A DNA stretch of 64,000 nt from JAHIZC01 sp043813305 (GCA_043813305.1 JBDRLC010000064.1:41574-105573); one strand, 5' to 3'. Shown: positions 7,354 to 15,142, counted from the first letter of the stretch. The notes: a model not told the origin generated them from the sequence alone. Made by a program: numbers and translations.

Positions 7354-7958
7354 AAAATATTGCGGTCTTTGCTTCAGGAAGAGGGAGTAATTTTAGCGCG
7401 ATTATTCGGGCAGTTAAAAAAGGCAAGATCAAAGCGAATCTATCTTTACTGATCTCTGATAATCCTAAGGCAGGAGCTATTGCCAGAGCAAAGCGTGCAG
7501 GAGTAAAAGTAGTCTTGGCAAAAAGGGAGGATTTTGCTACTAAGAGTGATTTTGAAAAAAGAATTATCCAGCACCTTCAGGAGAATAATATAGAGTTAAT
7601 CGTTTTGGCGGGTTTTATGCGCGTTCTAGGGCCTGATCTTATACAGGCTTATGATCAGCGGATTTTAAACATACATCCTGCAATACTTCCCTCTTTTAAG
7701 GGTGCGCATGGGATAAAGGATGCTTTTGACTATGGCGTGAAAGTCACAGGTGTAACGGTTCATTTCGTAGATGAAGAGATGGACCACGGTCCGATAGTCT
7801 TACAGGCTCAGGTCCTGATAGAAGAAAATGATACCCTTGAATCTCTGGAGAAAAAGATACATAAAATAGAGCATAAGCTCTATCCGCAAGCAATCAGACT
7901 GTTTCTAGAAGGAAAGATAAGAGTGGAAGGGAGGAGGGCAAAGATTACTAGTGTTTAG
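7335..7958 (+). CDS. purN: Phosphoribosylglycinamide formyltransferase
   Basis: 207 residues, the normal length for PurN, which transfers a formyl group from 10-formyl-tetrahydrofolate to GAR (third step of purine synthesis). Visible motifs: the phosphate-binding loop ASGRGSNF near the start, the catalytic NIHPAILPSF (Asn and His of the active site), and GVTVHFVDEEMDHG with the conserved aspartate. It lies inside the Rnf operon end (19-bp overlap with rnfB), apart from the main purine cluster at 23891. Its 3' end overlaps the convergent lipoprotein gene by 11 bp; no terminator is visible between them. Confidence 0.95.
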   Translation: MEDAGLKNIAVFASGRGSNFSAIIRAVKKGKIKANLSLLISDNPKAGAIARAKRAGVKVVLAKREDFATKSDFEKRIIQHLQENNIELIVLAGFMRVLGPDLIQAYDQRILNIHPAILPSFKGAHGIKDAFDYGVKVTGVTVHFVDEEMDHGPIVLQAQVLIEENDTLESLEKKIHKIEHKLYPQAIRLFLEGKIRVEGRRAKITSV

Positions 7959-8811
7959 GTTGCGCTAAGATTGCCGCCTGATTTAAAACCACCGTATCCT
8001 GCTTAAGTAAATCAATTAATCTTACCTCGCTAAAACCTCTAAATTCATAAGTATCTACACAATAAAATATTATTTTTAATATTTCCTGTTTGATATCGAT
8101 TTCTTCATCCAGAGGTTTGATTTGTTTTATGGAATATTCAAAAAAAAGTGTGTTATCGGCAAAATATCCGTTTGATTTCTCTACTTCAAAATATTCCTTC
8201 CAATTCTCATCCTGAAATTTAGCAGTTATTCTTTGAGAGATCAGCGCCACAAGGAAATCTTCAAACCTTATATCAAAAGCCTGAATATGTTCTCCGGTTG
8301 CATCATCTATCGCCTCAGGATTTTCTGCAAAGCCGATTACATATCTGCGGTTAACCTCTGTCCAGGGGATTACCCCGGCATAAGATTTTTGAGTATCTAA
8401 GACATTCCCGGCGATAGTATAATCCAGCCCGGCTTTAATATCGGAAGCAACCATTACGTAAAACTCTAAGTTGTTTTCAGAACTCAATAATACTCTCCCG
8501 ATAGAGCTTAAGATATTATTTAATTCATGCGATATCTCTTCGTCAAATACCTTTCCTTCTACTATCCCATAGTCCTTATCGAGTAGTTTATCCATAGGTG
8601 CATATATCCAGAGGGTGTTTGTGGACCTTTTGGTTACAACATCCAGGCCGAATTCTTCTTTACAGATTTTTTTTACAGTAGAGAGGATATTTTCTTCTTT
8701 ATAGGTTGGCTCAATCGGGTCTTGTTGACAGCCAGCTAAAATGAAAGAAAAGAGGAGGTTAAAAAGGAGGACGGTTTTTGCCGAATTCTTTAAAGATAGC
8801 TTCAATCTCAT
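7948..8811 (-). CDS. Lipoprotein of unknown function
   Basis: 287 residues from the ATG at 8811. That start is preferred over the in-frame ATG at 8859 because it gives a clean lipoprotein signal: a basic start (MRLKLSLKNSAK), a hydrophobic core, and the lipobox LAGC (26-29). The rest is a soluble alpha/beta protein with no motif I recognise. It mentions no metal or catalytic signature and has acidic, lysine-rich helices. It overlaps the end of the ftsH-type gene by 53 bp, so the two are co-transcribed; it may act with the membrane protease, but that is only context. It converges with purN. Confidence 0.7.
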   Translation of the reverse strand: MRLKLSLKNSAKTVLLFNLLFSFILAGCQQDPIEPTYKEENILSTVKKICKEEFGLDVVTKRSTNTLWIYAPMDKLLDKDYGIVEGKVFDEEISHELNNILSSIGRVLLSSENNLEFYVMVASDIKAGLDYTIAGNVLDTQKSYAGVIPWTEVNRRYVIGFAENPEAIDDATGEHIQAFDIRFEDFLVALISQRITAKFQDENWKEYFEVEKSNGYFADNTLFFEYSIKQIKPLDEEIDIKQEILKIIFYCVDTYEFRGFSEVRLIDLLKQDTVVLNQAAILAQPKH

Positions 8812-10459
8812 CGTAATTGAGCTCTTCTTTGGCGAGCAATTCCTGGGCAAAGCGATCAAGAAGGTCAGATTCTTTTTTTAGCAGGTTTTCTACTTCTTTG
8901 AAGCAGCCCTGTAGTATTTCCTGTACTTCGTTATTTAGTTGTTCTTTGATCTTCTCTGATACAAAGGAAACGCTTTGACCTCGAAATATTCCGTAATCTT
9001 GAGGCATAGTTTCTAATAAGCTGTAGTTTCCTACCAGCCCGGATTTTCCCATTCCCCATTCCCAGACCATCCGGTGGGCGAGCCACATCGCATGAGTAAA
9101 ATCCTGGCTTACACCGGAGGTGGTGGAATTTAATTTTATCCCTTCGGCAGCGTATGAACCCAGGCTCACCTTAATATCTCCCAGATATTGGTCTTTAGTA
9201 CGGACATGTATTTCTTCGCGGGGATGTGGCATGACGAAACCCAGTGCGCCGCCTCGGGCTAAAATCGTAGCCTTAAACACATCCTTATGGGGTGCTAGAA
9301 ACCACATCGAAATTGCGTGGCCTGCTTCATGATAAGCAATCTTCCTGCGTTCGCTTTCAGTGAATACGATCTTATGCTTGATGCCCATTTCGACTCTATC
9401 ATAGGCTTCAGAGATCTCTTTCATTGAGATTGATTCTTTTTTATTGCGTACGGTGATAAGCGCTGCTTCTCTGATCAGGTTAGAGATATCCGCAGGGCTA
9501 TTACCTACCGTTAATCTTGCTAATCTTTGTTTATCGAGTGAGGAATCGTGCTTTACGCTTTTGAGATAATAGTCAAACAGCTTTTCTCTTTCTTCTAAAT
9601 TAGGCTTGCTGACAAAAATCTTACGGTCAAATCTCCCCGGTCTGAGTAATGCCGGGTCTAAGAAGCTTTCCGGAGCATTGGTGGCACCGATTACGATTAT
9701 ATTATAGTCTTTCTCTTTAAGGCCATCCATCTCGATGAGCAGTTGATTCAAAGTGGTGTTAGATTCACGTTGTCCGCCGAATCCCCGGTCGGTTGCACGC
9801 TGTGCTCCTACAGCATCTAGTTCATCGATAAATATAATACATCCGCCCTCTGCGTAAGCCATCTGTCCGGCGTGTTTGAAGAGTTTGCGGATGCGGCTGG
9901 CACCCACCCCTACAAACATTTCGATAAATTCTGAGCCGGACATCGCTAAGAAAGGAAGCTTTGATTCTGTGGCGATCGCCTTGGCAAGATAGGTTTTGCC
10001 GCAGCCCGGAGGACCGATCGTTAATATGCCTCTTAAGATTTTGCCGCCGATACGTTGCAGGTGCGCCCGGTCTCTGACTAGGCGTACGACCTCCAATGCC
10101 TCTTCCTTTGCCTCATCCATGCCGATGACATCATTCCAGTGGATGCGTAGGTCATCCGGGCCTACCTTTTTTGTATTAAGCCGGGTAAATTTAGCAGCTC
10201 CGCCGCGCATGATCCAGATCCACATCAATCCCCACATCGGGATGAACATGATGTAGCTGACCAGCCAGACATACATATGTATTCCGGATTGGGCGAGGGT
10301 TGCTTTTTTAAAGTATGATTCTGAGGTTTTCCAGGCGGCAACCGAATTGCGGATGAATACCGAAAGGGAGATCAGTATAACGATGATGACCACAGCGACG
10401 ATTATTCCAATCCAGTGGTATTTGAAGAATAGGTGAATCTTTCTTTTATTTATTTGCAT
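8759..10459 (-). CDS. ftsH: FtsH-type membrane AAA+ zinc metalloprotease, short periplasmic loop
   Basis: 566 residues. Two membrane helices (about 16-37 and 64-85) are followed by the AAA+ domain, with Walker A GPPGCGKT (149-156), Walker B IIFIDELDA (208-216) and the second region of homology ending RPGRFDRK (273-280). The M41 peptidase follows, with zinc motif HEAGH (377-381) and the third ligand Asp453 in TSGVSQDF. FtsH degrades membrane and short-lived cytosolic proteins. Standard FtsH proteins are about 610-650 residues with a periplasmic domain of roughly 70-100 residues between the helices. Here only about 25 residues separate them. A good promoter lies at 10505-10477. Confidence 0.9.
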   Translation of the reverse strand: MQINKRKIHLFFKYHWIGIIVAVVIIVILISLSVFIRNSVAAWKTSESYFKKATLAQSGIHMYVWLVSYIMFIPMWGLMWIWIMRGGAAKFTRLNTKKVGPDDLRIHWNDVIGMDEAKEEALEVVRLVRDRAHLQRIGGKILRGILTIGPPGCGKTYLAKAIATESKLPFLAMSGSEFIEMFVGVGASRIRKLFKHAGQMAYAEGGCIIFIDELDAVGAQRATDRGFGGQRESNTTLNQLLIEMDGLKEKDYNIIVIGATNAPESFLDPALLRPGRFDRKIFVSKPNLEEREKLFDYYLKSVKHDSSLDKQRLARLTVGNSPADISNLIREAALITVRNKKESISMKEISEAYDRVEMGIKHKIVFTESERRKIAYHEAGHAISMWFLAPHKDVFKATILARGGALGFVMPHPREEIHVRTKDQYLGDIKVSLGSYAAEGIKLNSTTSGVSQDFTHAMWLAHRMVWEWGMGKSGLVGNYSLLETMPQDYGIFRGQSVSFVSEKIKEQLNNEVQEILQGCFKEVENLLKKESDLLDRFAQELLAKEELNYDEIEAIFKEFGKNRPPF

Positions 10460-10476
10460 ATTTTACCTGTTAGTAG

Positions 10477-10505
10477 AAAATACCACATCTTTCTCGGTAT
10501 GTCAA
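10477..10505 (-). promoter_or_regulatory. Promoter for ftsH
   Basis: Minus strand: TTGACA (10505-10500), a 17-nt spacer, TATTTT (10482-10477). The ATG at 10459 follows, so the leader is only about 10 nt and lacks a strong ribosome-binding site. Confidence 0.7.
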
Positions 10506-10512
10506 GGAATTA

Positions 10513-10867
10513 CCCCTGCAAAGGGTCTTTTCGGTCTAATCAGATTTTATCCCACAGAATGGGTCCTGCCTCGTAGAAAGTAAAATTTTACTAGGCGTTA
10601 GCGGGTCCTGTCTTGGACTGTTCCTCGCCGCACCACGCGGACTCGGAATCAGTCCAAGCCACCCGCTAACACAAAGGAAAATTTACTTCTCGAAAGGGGC
10701 TTTTGCGGGCTTGCTGGAGCGTGCATTAGGAATTTTTTGGCACAATTGATTAGAATTTAAGTCTGCGAGGGATTACCCCGTAGCTGCTTGCAGCTACGGG
10801 GTAAACCGACGCAGACGGCAAAAAATTACAGCACGCGTAAGCAAGACCGAAAAGACCCTTTGGGGAT
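10513..10867. repeat. Large branched palindrome (about 350 bp)
   Basis: This fills the gap between ftsH and eno. Outer arms are a perfect 17-bp inverted repeat (10521-10537 and 10844-10860, AAGGGTCTTTTCGGTCT). Branch 1: GTTAGCGGG/CCCGCTAAC (10597-10605, 10662-10670) and CTTGGACTG/CAGTCCAAG (10612-10620, 10650-10658). Branch 2: CTTGCT/AGCAAG, CGTGC/GCACG, AATTTTTTG/CAAAAAATT (10731-10739, 10819-10827), GTCTGCG/CGCAGAC (10761-10767, 10810-10816), and a tip of 15-bp arms TTACCCCGTAGCTGC (10773-10787, 10790-10804). No reading frame is supported here. Confidence 0.8.
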
Positions 10868-10884
10868 ATTTAAACTTGTTCCTA

Positions 10885-10912
10885 TTGACTTGGGGTATAT
10901 TTGTGATAGAAT
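10885..10912 (+). promoter_or_regulatory. Promoter for eno
   Basis: TTGACT (10885-10890), 16-nt spacer, TAGAAT (10907-10912) with an extended -10 TGA at 10904-10906. The eno start follows about 20 nt downstream of the expected transcription start. Confidence 0.75.
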
Positions 10913-10938
10913 TTTAACTTACCAATTAGGAGGAGATG

Positions 10939-12201
10939 ATGGCTAAGATAAAGAAAGTTGTTGCAAGGCAGATACTGGATTCCCGCGGCAATCCCACGGT
11001 AGAGGTGGATTGCATTTTAGATAACGGCATCTTGGGAAGGGCAGCAGTCCCTTCCGGAGCCTCAACCGGTGAAAAGGAAGCCTTGGAATTAAGAGATGGT
11101 GATAAGAGTAAGTATCTAGGTAAAGGGGTGCTAAAAGCAGTTGCTAACGTTAACGCTAGAATTGCTTGTAAAATAGAAGGCGTTGAGGCGGACTTTCAGA
11201 AGCTTGATGCGCTTATGATTAAACTTGACGGAACTGAAAACAAATCTAATCTGGGTGCCAATGCTATCCTGGGTGTATCTTTAGCGACAGCCAGGGCAGC
11301 TGCTTTATCCGTATCCCAGCCTCTATATAAGTTATTGGGCGGTAAAGGCGCTCATCTATTACCCGTGCCGCTGATGAATATTTTGAATGGCGGACTGCAC
11401 GCCGATAATAACCTGGATATCCAGGAGTTTATGATTATGCCGGTGGGAGCACCTAGTTTTAGTGAGGCCTTAAGGTCTGCTACAGAGGTTTTTCATAATT
11501 TAAAATCATTGTTGAAGTCAAAAAAACTCTCTACCTCTGTAGGGGATGAGGGAGGTTTTGCCCCGAACCTGACTTCTAATCAGGAAGCATTAGATCTGAT
11601 ATTGCAGGCGATCGAAAATGCCGGATATAAGCCGGGCAAGGATATATCTCTGGCTTTAGACTGCGCTGCCAGTTCTTTTTGTCAGGATGGCAGTTATAGA
11701 TTTGATGGTTCTAAAAAAACATCCACTGATTTAATCAAGATTTACGAACAATGGCTGGGTAAATATCCGATTTTGAGCATTGAAGACGGCCTCTCTGAGC
11801 ATGACTGGTCAGGGTGGCAGGAGCTGACTAAGAAGTTGGGCTCTAAACTGCAACTGGTTGGCGATGATATATTCGTGACTAATCCTAAGATATTCAAGAA
11901 AGGTATTGAAGAAAAAATTGCTAATGCTATACTAATAAAGGTAAACCAAATCGGTTCGCTTTCCGAGACTCTTGAAACCATAGAGATCGCTAAAAGCAAT
12001 AGATACAAATCGATTATTTCTCATCGCTCAGGGGAAACCGAAGATACGACTATCGCCCATCTGGCGGTTGCCTCTGGCTGCGGCCAGATTAAGACCGGTT
12101 CGCTTTCGCGCACAGACAGGGTTTGTAAGTATAACGAGTTATTAAGAATTGAAGAAGAGTTAGGCAACAAAGCGGTATACGCCGGTACGCTCTGGAAATA
12201 G
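10939..12201 (+). CDS. eno: Enolase
   Basis: 420 residues, full length for enolase, which interconverts 2-phosphoglycerate and phosphoenolpyruvate. Active-site and metal motifs are intact: GASTGEKEALELRDGD near residue 37, SVGDEGGFAPNL (general acid Glu region), LSIEDGLSEHDW and VGDDIFVTN (magnesium ligands), IKVNQIGSLSETL (catalytic Lys) and the signature SHRSGETEDTTIA. Two ATGs lie side by side at 10936 and 10939. The second is preferred because the AGGAGG site (10928-10933) then has a 5-nt spacer instead of 2 nt. The ftsB-like gene follows after 3 nt, an arrangement common in bacteria. Confidence 0.97.
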   Translation: MAKIKKVVARQILDSRGNPTVEVDCILDNGILGRAAVPSGASTGEKEALELRDGDKSKYLGKGVLKAVANVNARIACKIEGVEADFQKLDALMIKLDGTENKSNLGANAILGVSLATARAAALSVSQPLYKLLGGKGAHLLPVPLMNILNGGLHADNNLDIQEFMIMPVGAPSFSEALRSATEVFHNLKSLLKSKKLSTSVGDEGGFAPNLTSNQEALDLILQAIENAGYKPGKDISLALDCAASSFCQDGSYRFDGSKKTSTDLIKIYEQWLGKYPILSIEDGLSEHDWSGWQELTKKLGSKLQLVGDDIFVTNPKIFKKGIEEKIANAILIKVNQIGSLSETLETIEIAKSNRYKSIISHRSGETEDTTIAHLAVASGCGQIKTGSLSRTDRVCKYNELLRIEEELGNKAVYAGTLWK

Positions 12202-12204
12202 ATA

Positions 12205-12477
12205 ATGGTATCAGTATTCAGAAAGGGTTTCTGGCTCTTTGCTATCGCTGTGGTTTTGTTGATTATTTTTCTTCCCGGTTATTCAAAATTACAGGAAGTA
12301 AGAGACAGAAACAGTAAGTTAGAAGTAAAGATTGAGAAACTGGTAGAAGAAAATTCGCTCTTACAAAAAGAACTGGAGAAAATAGAAAACGATCCAGTTT
12401 ATCAGGAGAAGATTGCCAGGGAGAAAATGGGGGTGGTGCGCAAAGGCGAAGTCCCCGTTAAGATCATCCCTGAGTAA
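12205..12477 (+). CDS. ftsB: FtsB/DivIC-family septum formation protein
   Basis: 90 residues: a short cytoplasmic start, one membrane helix (about 9-26), then a periplasmic leucine-zipper coiled coil (about 28-65, LQEVRDRNSKLEVKIEKLVEEN). It ends with DPVYQEKIAREKMGVVRKGE, the family's conserved 'D..y.E..AR..lg.v..gE' signature. FtsB binds FtsL and FtsQ in the division complex. Lying 3 nt after eno, as in many bacteria, it shares the eno transcript. DivIC would be the equivalent name in Gram-positive lineages. Confidence 0.9.
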   Translation: MVSVFRKGFWLFAIAVVLLIIFLPGYSKLQEVRDRNSKLEVKIEKLVEENSLLQKELEKIENDPVYQEKIAREKMGVVRKGEVPVKIIPE

Positions 12478-12481
12478 AAAC

Positions 12482-12604
12482 TTGTGTGTGGGTAAGGGTA
12501 AGGATGCCGGTTTGGTTTATGGGTAAGGTAGTTGGTGTTTTAACACCTAACCCTAACCCAACCACCAAACCAACTTCCTAACCTTAACCCTAACCTTCAC
12601 ACAA
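12482..12604. repeat. GGTAAGG/CCTAACC nested palindrome, copy 1
   Basis: Outer arms TTGTGTG (12482-12488) and CACACAA (12598-12604), then GGGTAAGGGTAAGG facing CCTAACCTTAACCC with bulges. Inside lie GGTTTGGT/ACCAAACC (12509-12516, 12564-12571) and a tip GGTGTT/AACACC (12534-12547). A second copy lies at 46024-46139. It separates ftsB from the initiator tRNA. Confidence 0.75.
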
Positions 12605-12626
12605 ATTGAATATAACGTAGAGAATA

Positions 12627-12703
12627 CGCGGGGTGGAGCAGTCCGGTAGCTCGTTAGGCTCATAACCTAAAGGCCAGAGGTTCAAATCCTCTCCCCGCAA
12701 CCA
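12627..12703 (+). tRNA. Initiator tRNA-fMet (anticodon CAU)
   Basis: 77 nt with encoded CCA. Initiator hallmarks: an unpaired C1 opposite A72 (CGCGGGG.../CCCCGCAACCA), D-arm GAGC/GCTC, anticodon loop CTCATAA. The anticodon stem is TTAGG/CCTAA. Its three pairs next to the loop are A-U, G-C, G-C instead of the usual three G-C pairs, a variant known in some bacterial initiators. Confidence 0.93.
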
Positions 12704-12706
12704 TAG

Positions 12707-12812
12707 TTCGACGCGAAAAAGTCCCTTTCGTAAAATTACAAGAGGGACTTTTTCTTGCTCACTATAATCCTGAGCAAACGACCCTAGTATTAGTTTTAAA
12801 GAGTGCGTCGAA
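12707..12812. repeat. TTCGAC...GTCGAA element after tRNA-fMet
   Basis: Outer arms TTCGACGC (12707-12714) and GCGTCGAA (12805-12812). Inside lie the terminator hairpin at 12716-12753 and GCTCA/TGAGC (12757-12761, 12771-12775). The layout matches the elements before purQ, purE and rpiB. Confidence 0.6.
12716..12753 (+). terminator. Intrinsic terminator after tRNA-fMet
   Basis: 11-bp perfect arms AAAAAGTCCCT (12716-12726) and AGGGACTTTTT (12743-12753) with a 16-nt loop, ending in five T. It lies 12 nt after the tRNA. Confidence 0.85.
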
Positions 12813-12815
12813 GGG

Positions 12816-12845
12816 AAAAACCGCCAGGTTCTGGCGGTTTTTTTA
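12816..12845 (+). terminator. Second intrinsic terminator
   Basis: AAAAACCGCCAG (12816-12827) and CTGGCGGTTTTT (12831-12842) around a 3-nt loop, followed by more T. It is a classic strong terminator, isolating the region downstream from the tRNA unit. Confidence 0.88.
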
Positions 12846-12863
12846 TTTTCTTTTCAGAAATTA

Positions 12864-12873
12864 GTGCTATAAT
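12864..12873 (+). promoter_or_regulatory. Extended -10 promoter of the broken PilZ gene
   Basis: TAGTGCTATAATTA with TATAAT at 12868-12873 and TG two bases before it. The same 14-nt layout (TAGTGnTATAATTA) lies before the intact PilZ gene at 19253-19262. No good -35 box is present. Confidence 0.5.
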
Positions 12874-12890
12874 TACTTCGGAGGTGGAGG

Positions 12891-13049
12891 ATGGCAGACT
12901 CGGGTAAGGAAAAAAGAAAATTCAAAAGAACCAAGGCCAACTTCACCATTGTCTATGATCTATATAAGCCGCTGTCTGCAAGTATGAGCACAGGGGGGCA
13001 GATATGGCGAATCAAGATGCCAAGAGAAGAGATTACCAAAAATAATTGA
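12891..13049 (+). pseudogene. Truncated PilZ-domain gene
   Basis: It starts with an ATG after a GGAGGTGGAGG ribosome-binding site. About 37 residues closely match the PilZ protein at 19287 (RTKANFTI.YD.YKPLSASMS). After STGG the match stops abruptly and the frame ends 15 codons later, so 52 codons remain of about 127. Promoter and ribosome-binding site look intact, so a short peptide may still be made. The following sequence belongs to a different gene fragment, which points to a deletion joining two genes. Confidence 0.75.
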
Positions 13050-13203
13050 GGAATATTGTATAGGATGCGCACATTGTATCATGGCCTGTCCCTTGGGGGT
13101 ATTGAAACTTGTAGATAAGAAATCCAAGGTAGTGAATTATGAGGCATACGATAGCCAGAGTGTTGTATTGCAGCTTGCCCGCAGAAAGCAATGCCTTATC
13201 TAG
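12988..13203 (+). pseudogene. Remnant of a 4Fe-4S ferredoxin-type gene
   Basis: In the frame ending at the TAG 13201-13203, the translation contains PKIIEEYCIGCAHCIMACP followed by LGVLKLVDKKSK, a clear 4Fe-4S ferredoxin motif (CxxCxxCxxxCP). There is no ATG in this frame. The open frame begins just after a TGA at 12985, within PilZ-derived sequence. Only about 55 residues look ferredoxin-like. I read it as the 3' part of a gene whose 5' part was lost in the event that truncated PilZ. Confidence 0.65.
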
Positions 13204-13314
13204 AAGAGCAAGAATATTAAGCTCCGAAGTAGAGCCTATTAGGGCGCAAGGAGTCTAATAAGGAATAAATAAAGCAAATTATATTTTTTCAAGTCCAGTG
13301 ATAAATTAAAAAAA

Positions 13315-13342
13315 TTGAATTTTTAAATATAAGTTATATAAT
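13315..13342 (+). promoter_or_regulatory. Candidate promoter for the flavin/two-component cluster
   Basis: TTGAAT (13315-13320), 16-nt spacer, TATAAT (13337-13342). It would start a transcript about 100 nt before the response regulator at 13451. The stretch 13204-13450 holds nothing else that I can recognise. Confidence 0.5.
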
Positions 13343-13450
13343 GCTAGGAGTATTAACGATTAAAGTAATTATTCCTTTGCTGACGACCGGCACCAATAAT
13401 ATAAAACGATTAGATCAATCTGTTAATTTTGAAATTAAGGAGGTCTCATT

Positions 13451-13822
13451 GTGAAGAAAAAGATATTGATAATTGATGATGAGGTAGGTTTTGTATCACT
13501 AGTGAAATTAAATCTGGAAGAGACTGGACAATATGAGGTTGAGACAGAGAATAAAGGGGCAAAAGGCCTTGTTGCTGCTAAGAGATTTAAACCAGACCTA
13601 ATTTTATTAGATGTGATAATGCCTGATATGCAAGGCAATGAAGTAATCCAACAGTTAGAAAATAATGCAGATACTAAAAATATTCCAGTGGTTTTTTTGA
13701 CTGCAATTGTAACTCCGAAAGAAACGGCGGAAGAAGGCGGTATTGTAGCTGGCAGGGCTTTTATAGCTAAGCCGGTAAGCATACAAAAACTCATAGAAGT
13801 TATTAAGGAGAATGTGGGTTAG
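13451..13822 (+). CDS. Single-domain response regulator
   Basis: 123 residues, one CheY-like receiver and no output domain. The acidic pair D9-D10, phospho-acceptor Asp54 (LILLDVIMPD), Thr/Ser position (FLTA) and Lys107 (AKPVS) are all present. The start is a GTG preceded by AAGGAGGTC at 13439-13447. It is similar to the receiver at 18739; the two bracket a cluster of porin, ApbE, FMN-binding protein and sensor kinase, so both are probably targets of that kinase. How the signal leaves a stand-alone receiver is not visible. Confidence 0.88.
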   Translation: MKKKILIIDDEVGFVSLVKLNLEETGQYEVETENKGAKGLVAAKRFKPDLILLDVIMPDMQGNEVIQQLENNADTKNIPVVFLTAIVTPKETAEEGGIVAGRAFIAKPVSIQKLIEVIKENVG

Positions 13823-13873
13823 AGATTTAAGTTTTGGTTAGATTATAAGCTTAATTTAGAGAGGCAGGATAGT

Positions 13874-15133
13874 ATGGTGAAATCCATTATTATATTACTG
13901 ACCATTTATATGTTGGGATTTTTTGATATAGGATATGCGCAAGTAGGACAGATACAAGAGCTAAAGGAGCAAATCAAGGGAATGGAGGTAATGATAGAAA
14001 CACTGAAAACCAGAGTACAGGAGCTAGAAGATAAGCAGAAAGCTCAAGATGAGCAGGTTGGAAAGATTTCTCAACTAGAGGAATCTGTAGGAGAACTACA
14101 AGAACCCGGGCCTGGTTTTTTTGAAGGCGTAAAGGTGGGCGGGCATTTTAAGGCATATCTTTTTGATCGCTCCCAGGGAAAACGTAATGCAATCAGACAA
14201 CACAATAATCTCTCCGCGGGTATACACCACCTCTATCTTTATTTTAGAAAAGAACTGGAGGATTGGTTTAGTATAGATTTACAGACAGATACCTCTGTTA
14301 CTGCCAGTGCAACCCCGAGCTTAGGATCCAATATAACCAGGGCAACGAGCGCTAGCGTTAGTACTTCTATACACCAGGCTTTTATGAATATAGTCTTGCC
14401 TAATAATAGCGAACTAAAAGTAGGGCTTTTTCATCCCATGTTTAGCGAAGATTACGCAAATGAAATCTGGTGGGATCAACTCTATCATCAGAATAAGGGC
14501 CTGGACTATTTGCAGTCCTGGTATGATATGGGGGTTGAGTTTTATAAAAACTTTGATTTTGAGAATTGGTCTTTACCGGTTTATCTTTCTTATCTTAATG
14601 GTAATACAGCCTACCGCGGTCAGTTTGTTGACAATAATGAAGGAAAAACGGTGTTAATTCATCTTGCTCCTGAATTCTTCCAGTCTAAGCTGAAACTTCT
14701 CGGATCATTTGCTTTGGGAAAACACGATGTCGATAACAATGACGACCTGCGCCGATACGCAGCAGGTTTCGACTGGAAGTATAAAAAGTTTAGTATCCTG
14801 GGGGAATATCTTTACAGTAAATGGGAGAATTTATCTCTTACAGGCGGAGGAAATGAGGATGGCACTCGAGATGGCTATTATATAAAAGCCTTATACCGTT
14901 TTAGTCCAAAGTGGAGAGGACTGATTCAATACAGTCATTCCGAGCTCTATAATACCGCAGGGAGCGTTATGAGGTCTGATATATACGATGCATTAACATT
15001 GGGAGCGAATTATTTCCTTACAGAAGGCTCTACGATCATAGCCCAGGTTTCAACTTGCGATGCCAATAGGTCTGATGATTCAGAGACTTTAGAGTTTTTA
15101 CGCTATACCCTTGGCTGGCGGATTACATTTTGA
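13874..15133 (+). CDS. Outer-membrane porin with N-terminal coiled coil
   Basis: 419 residues. A signal peptide (about 1-22, ending GYAQ) is followed by a coiled coil (about 25-75, heptad-rich LKEQIKGMEVMIETLKTRVQELEDKQ). The rest alternates polar and hydrophobic residues with aromatic girdles, as in beta-barrels, and ends in phenylalanine (TLGWRITF), the usual signal for barrel assembly. The coiled coil would span the periplasm to peptidoglycan, as in some porins of large-cell-wall bacteria. Substrate is unknown. It is sandwiched between a response regulator and apbE, suggesting a role in redox or flavin-dependent exchange; this is inference. Confidence 0.8.
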   Translation: MVKSIIILLTIYMLGFFDIGYAQVGQIQELKEQIKGMEVMIETLKTRVQELEDKQKAQDEQVGKISQLEESVGELQEPGPGFFEGVKVGGHFKAYLFDRSQGKRNAIRQHNNLSAGIHHLYLYFRKELEDWFSIDLQTDTSVTASATPSLGSNITRATSASVSTSIHQAFMNIVLPNNSELKVGLFHPMFSEDYANEIWWDQLYHQNKGLDYLQSWYDMGVEFYKNFDFENWSLPVYLSYLNGNTAYRGQFVDNNEGKTVLIHLAPEFFQSKLKLLGSFALGKHDVDNNDDLRRYAAGFDWKYKKFSILGEYLYSKWENLSLTGGGNEDGTRDGYYIKALYRFSPKWRGLIQYSHSELYNTAGSVMRSDIYDALTLGANYFLTEGSTIIAQVSTCDANRSDDSETLEFLRYTLGWRITF

Positions 15134-15142
15134 GGTTAAATA

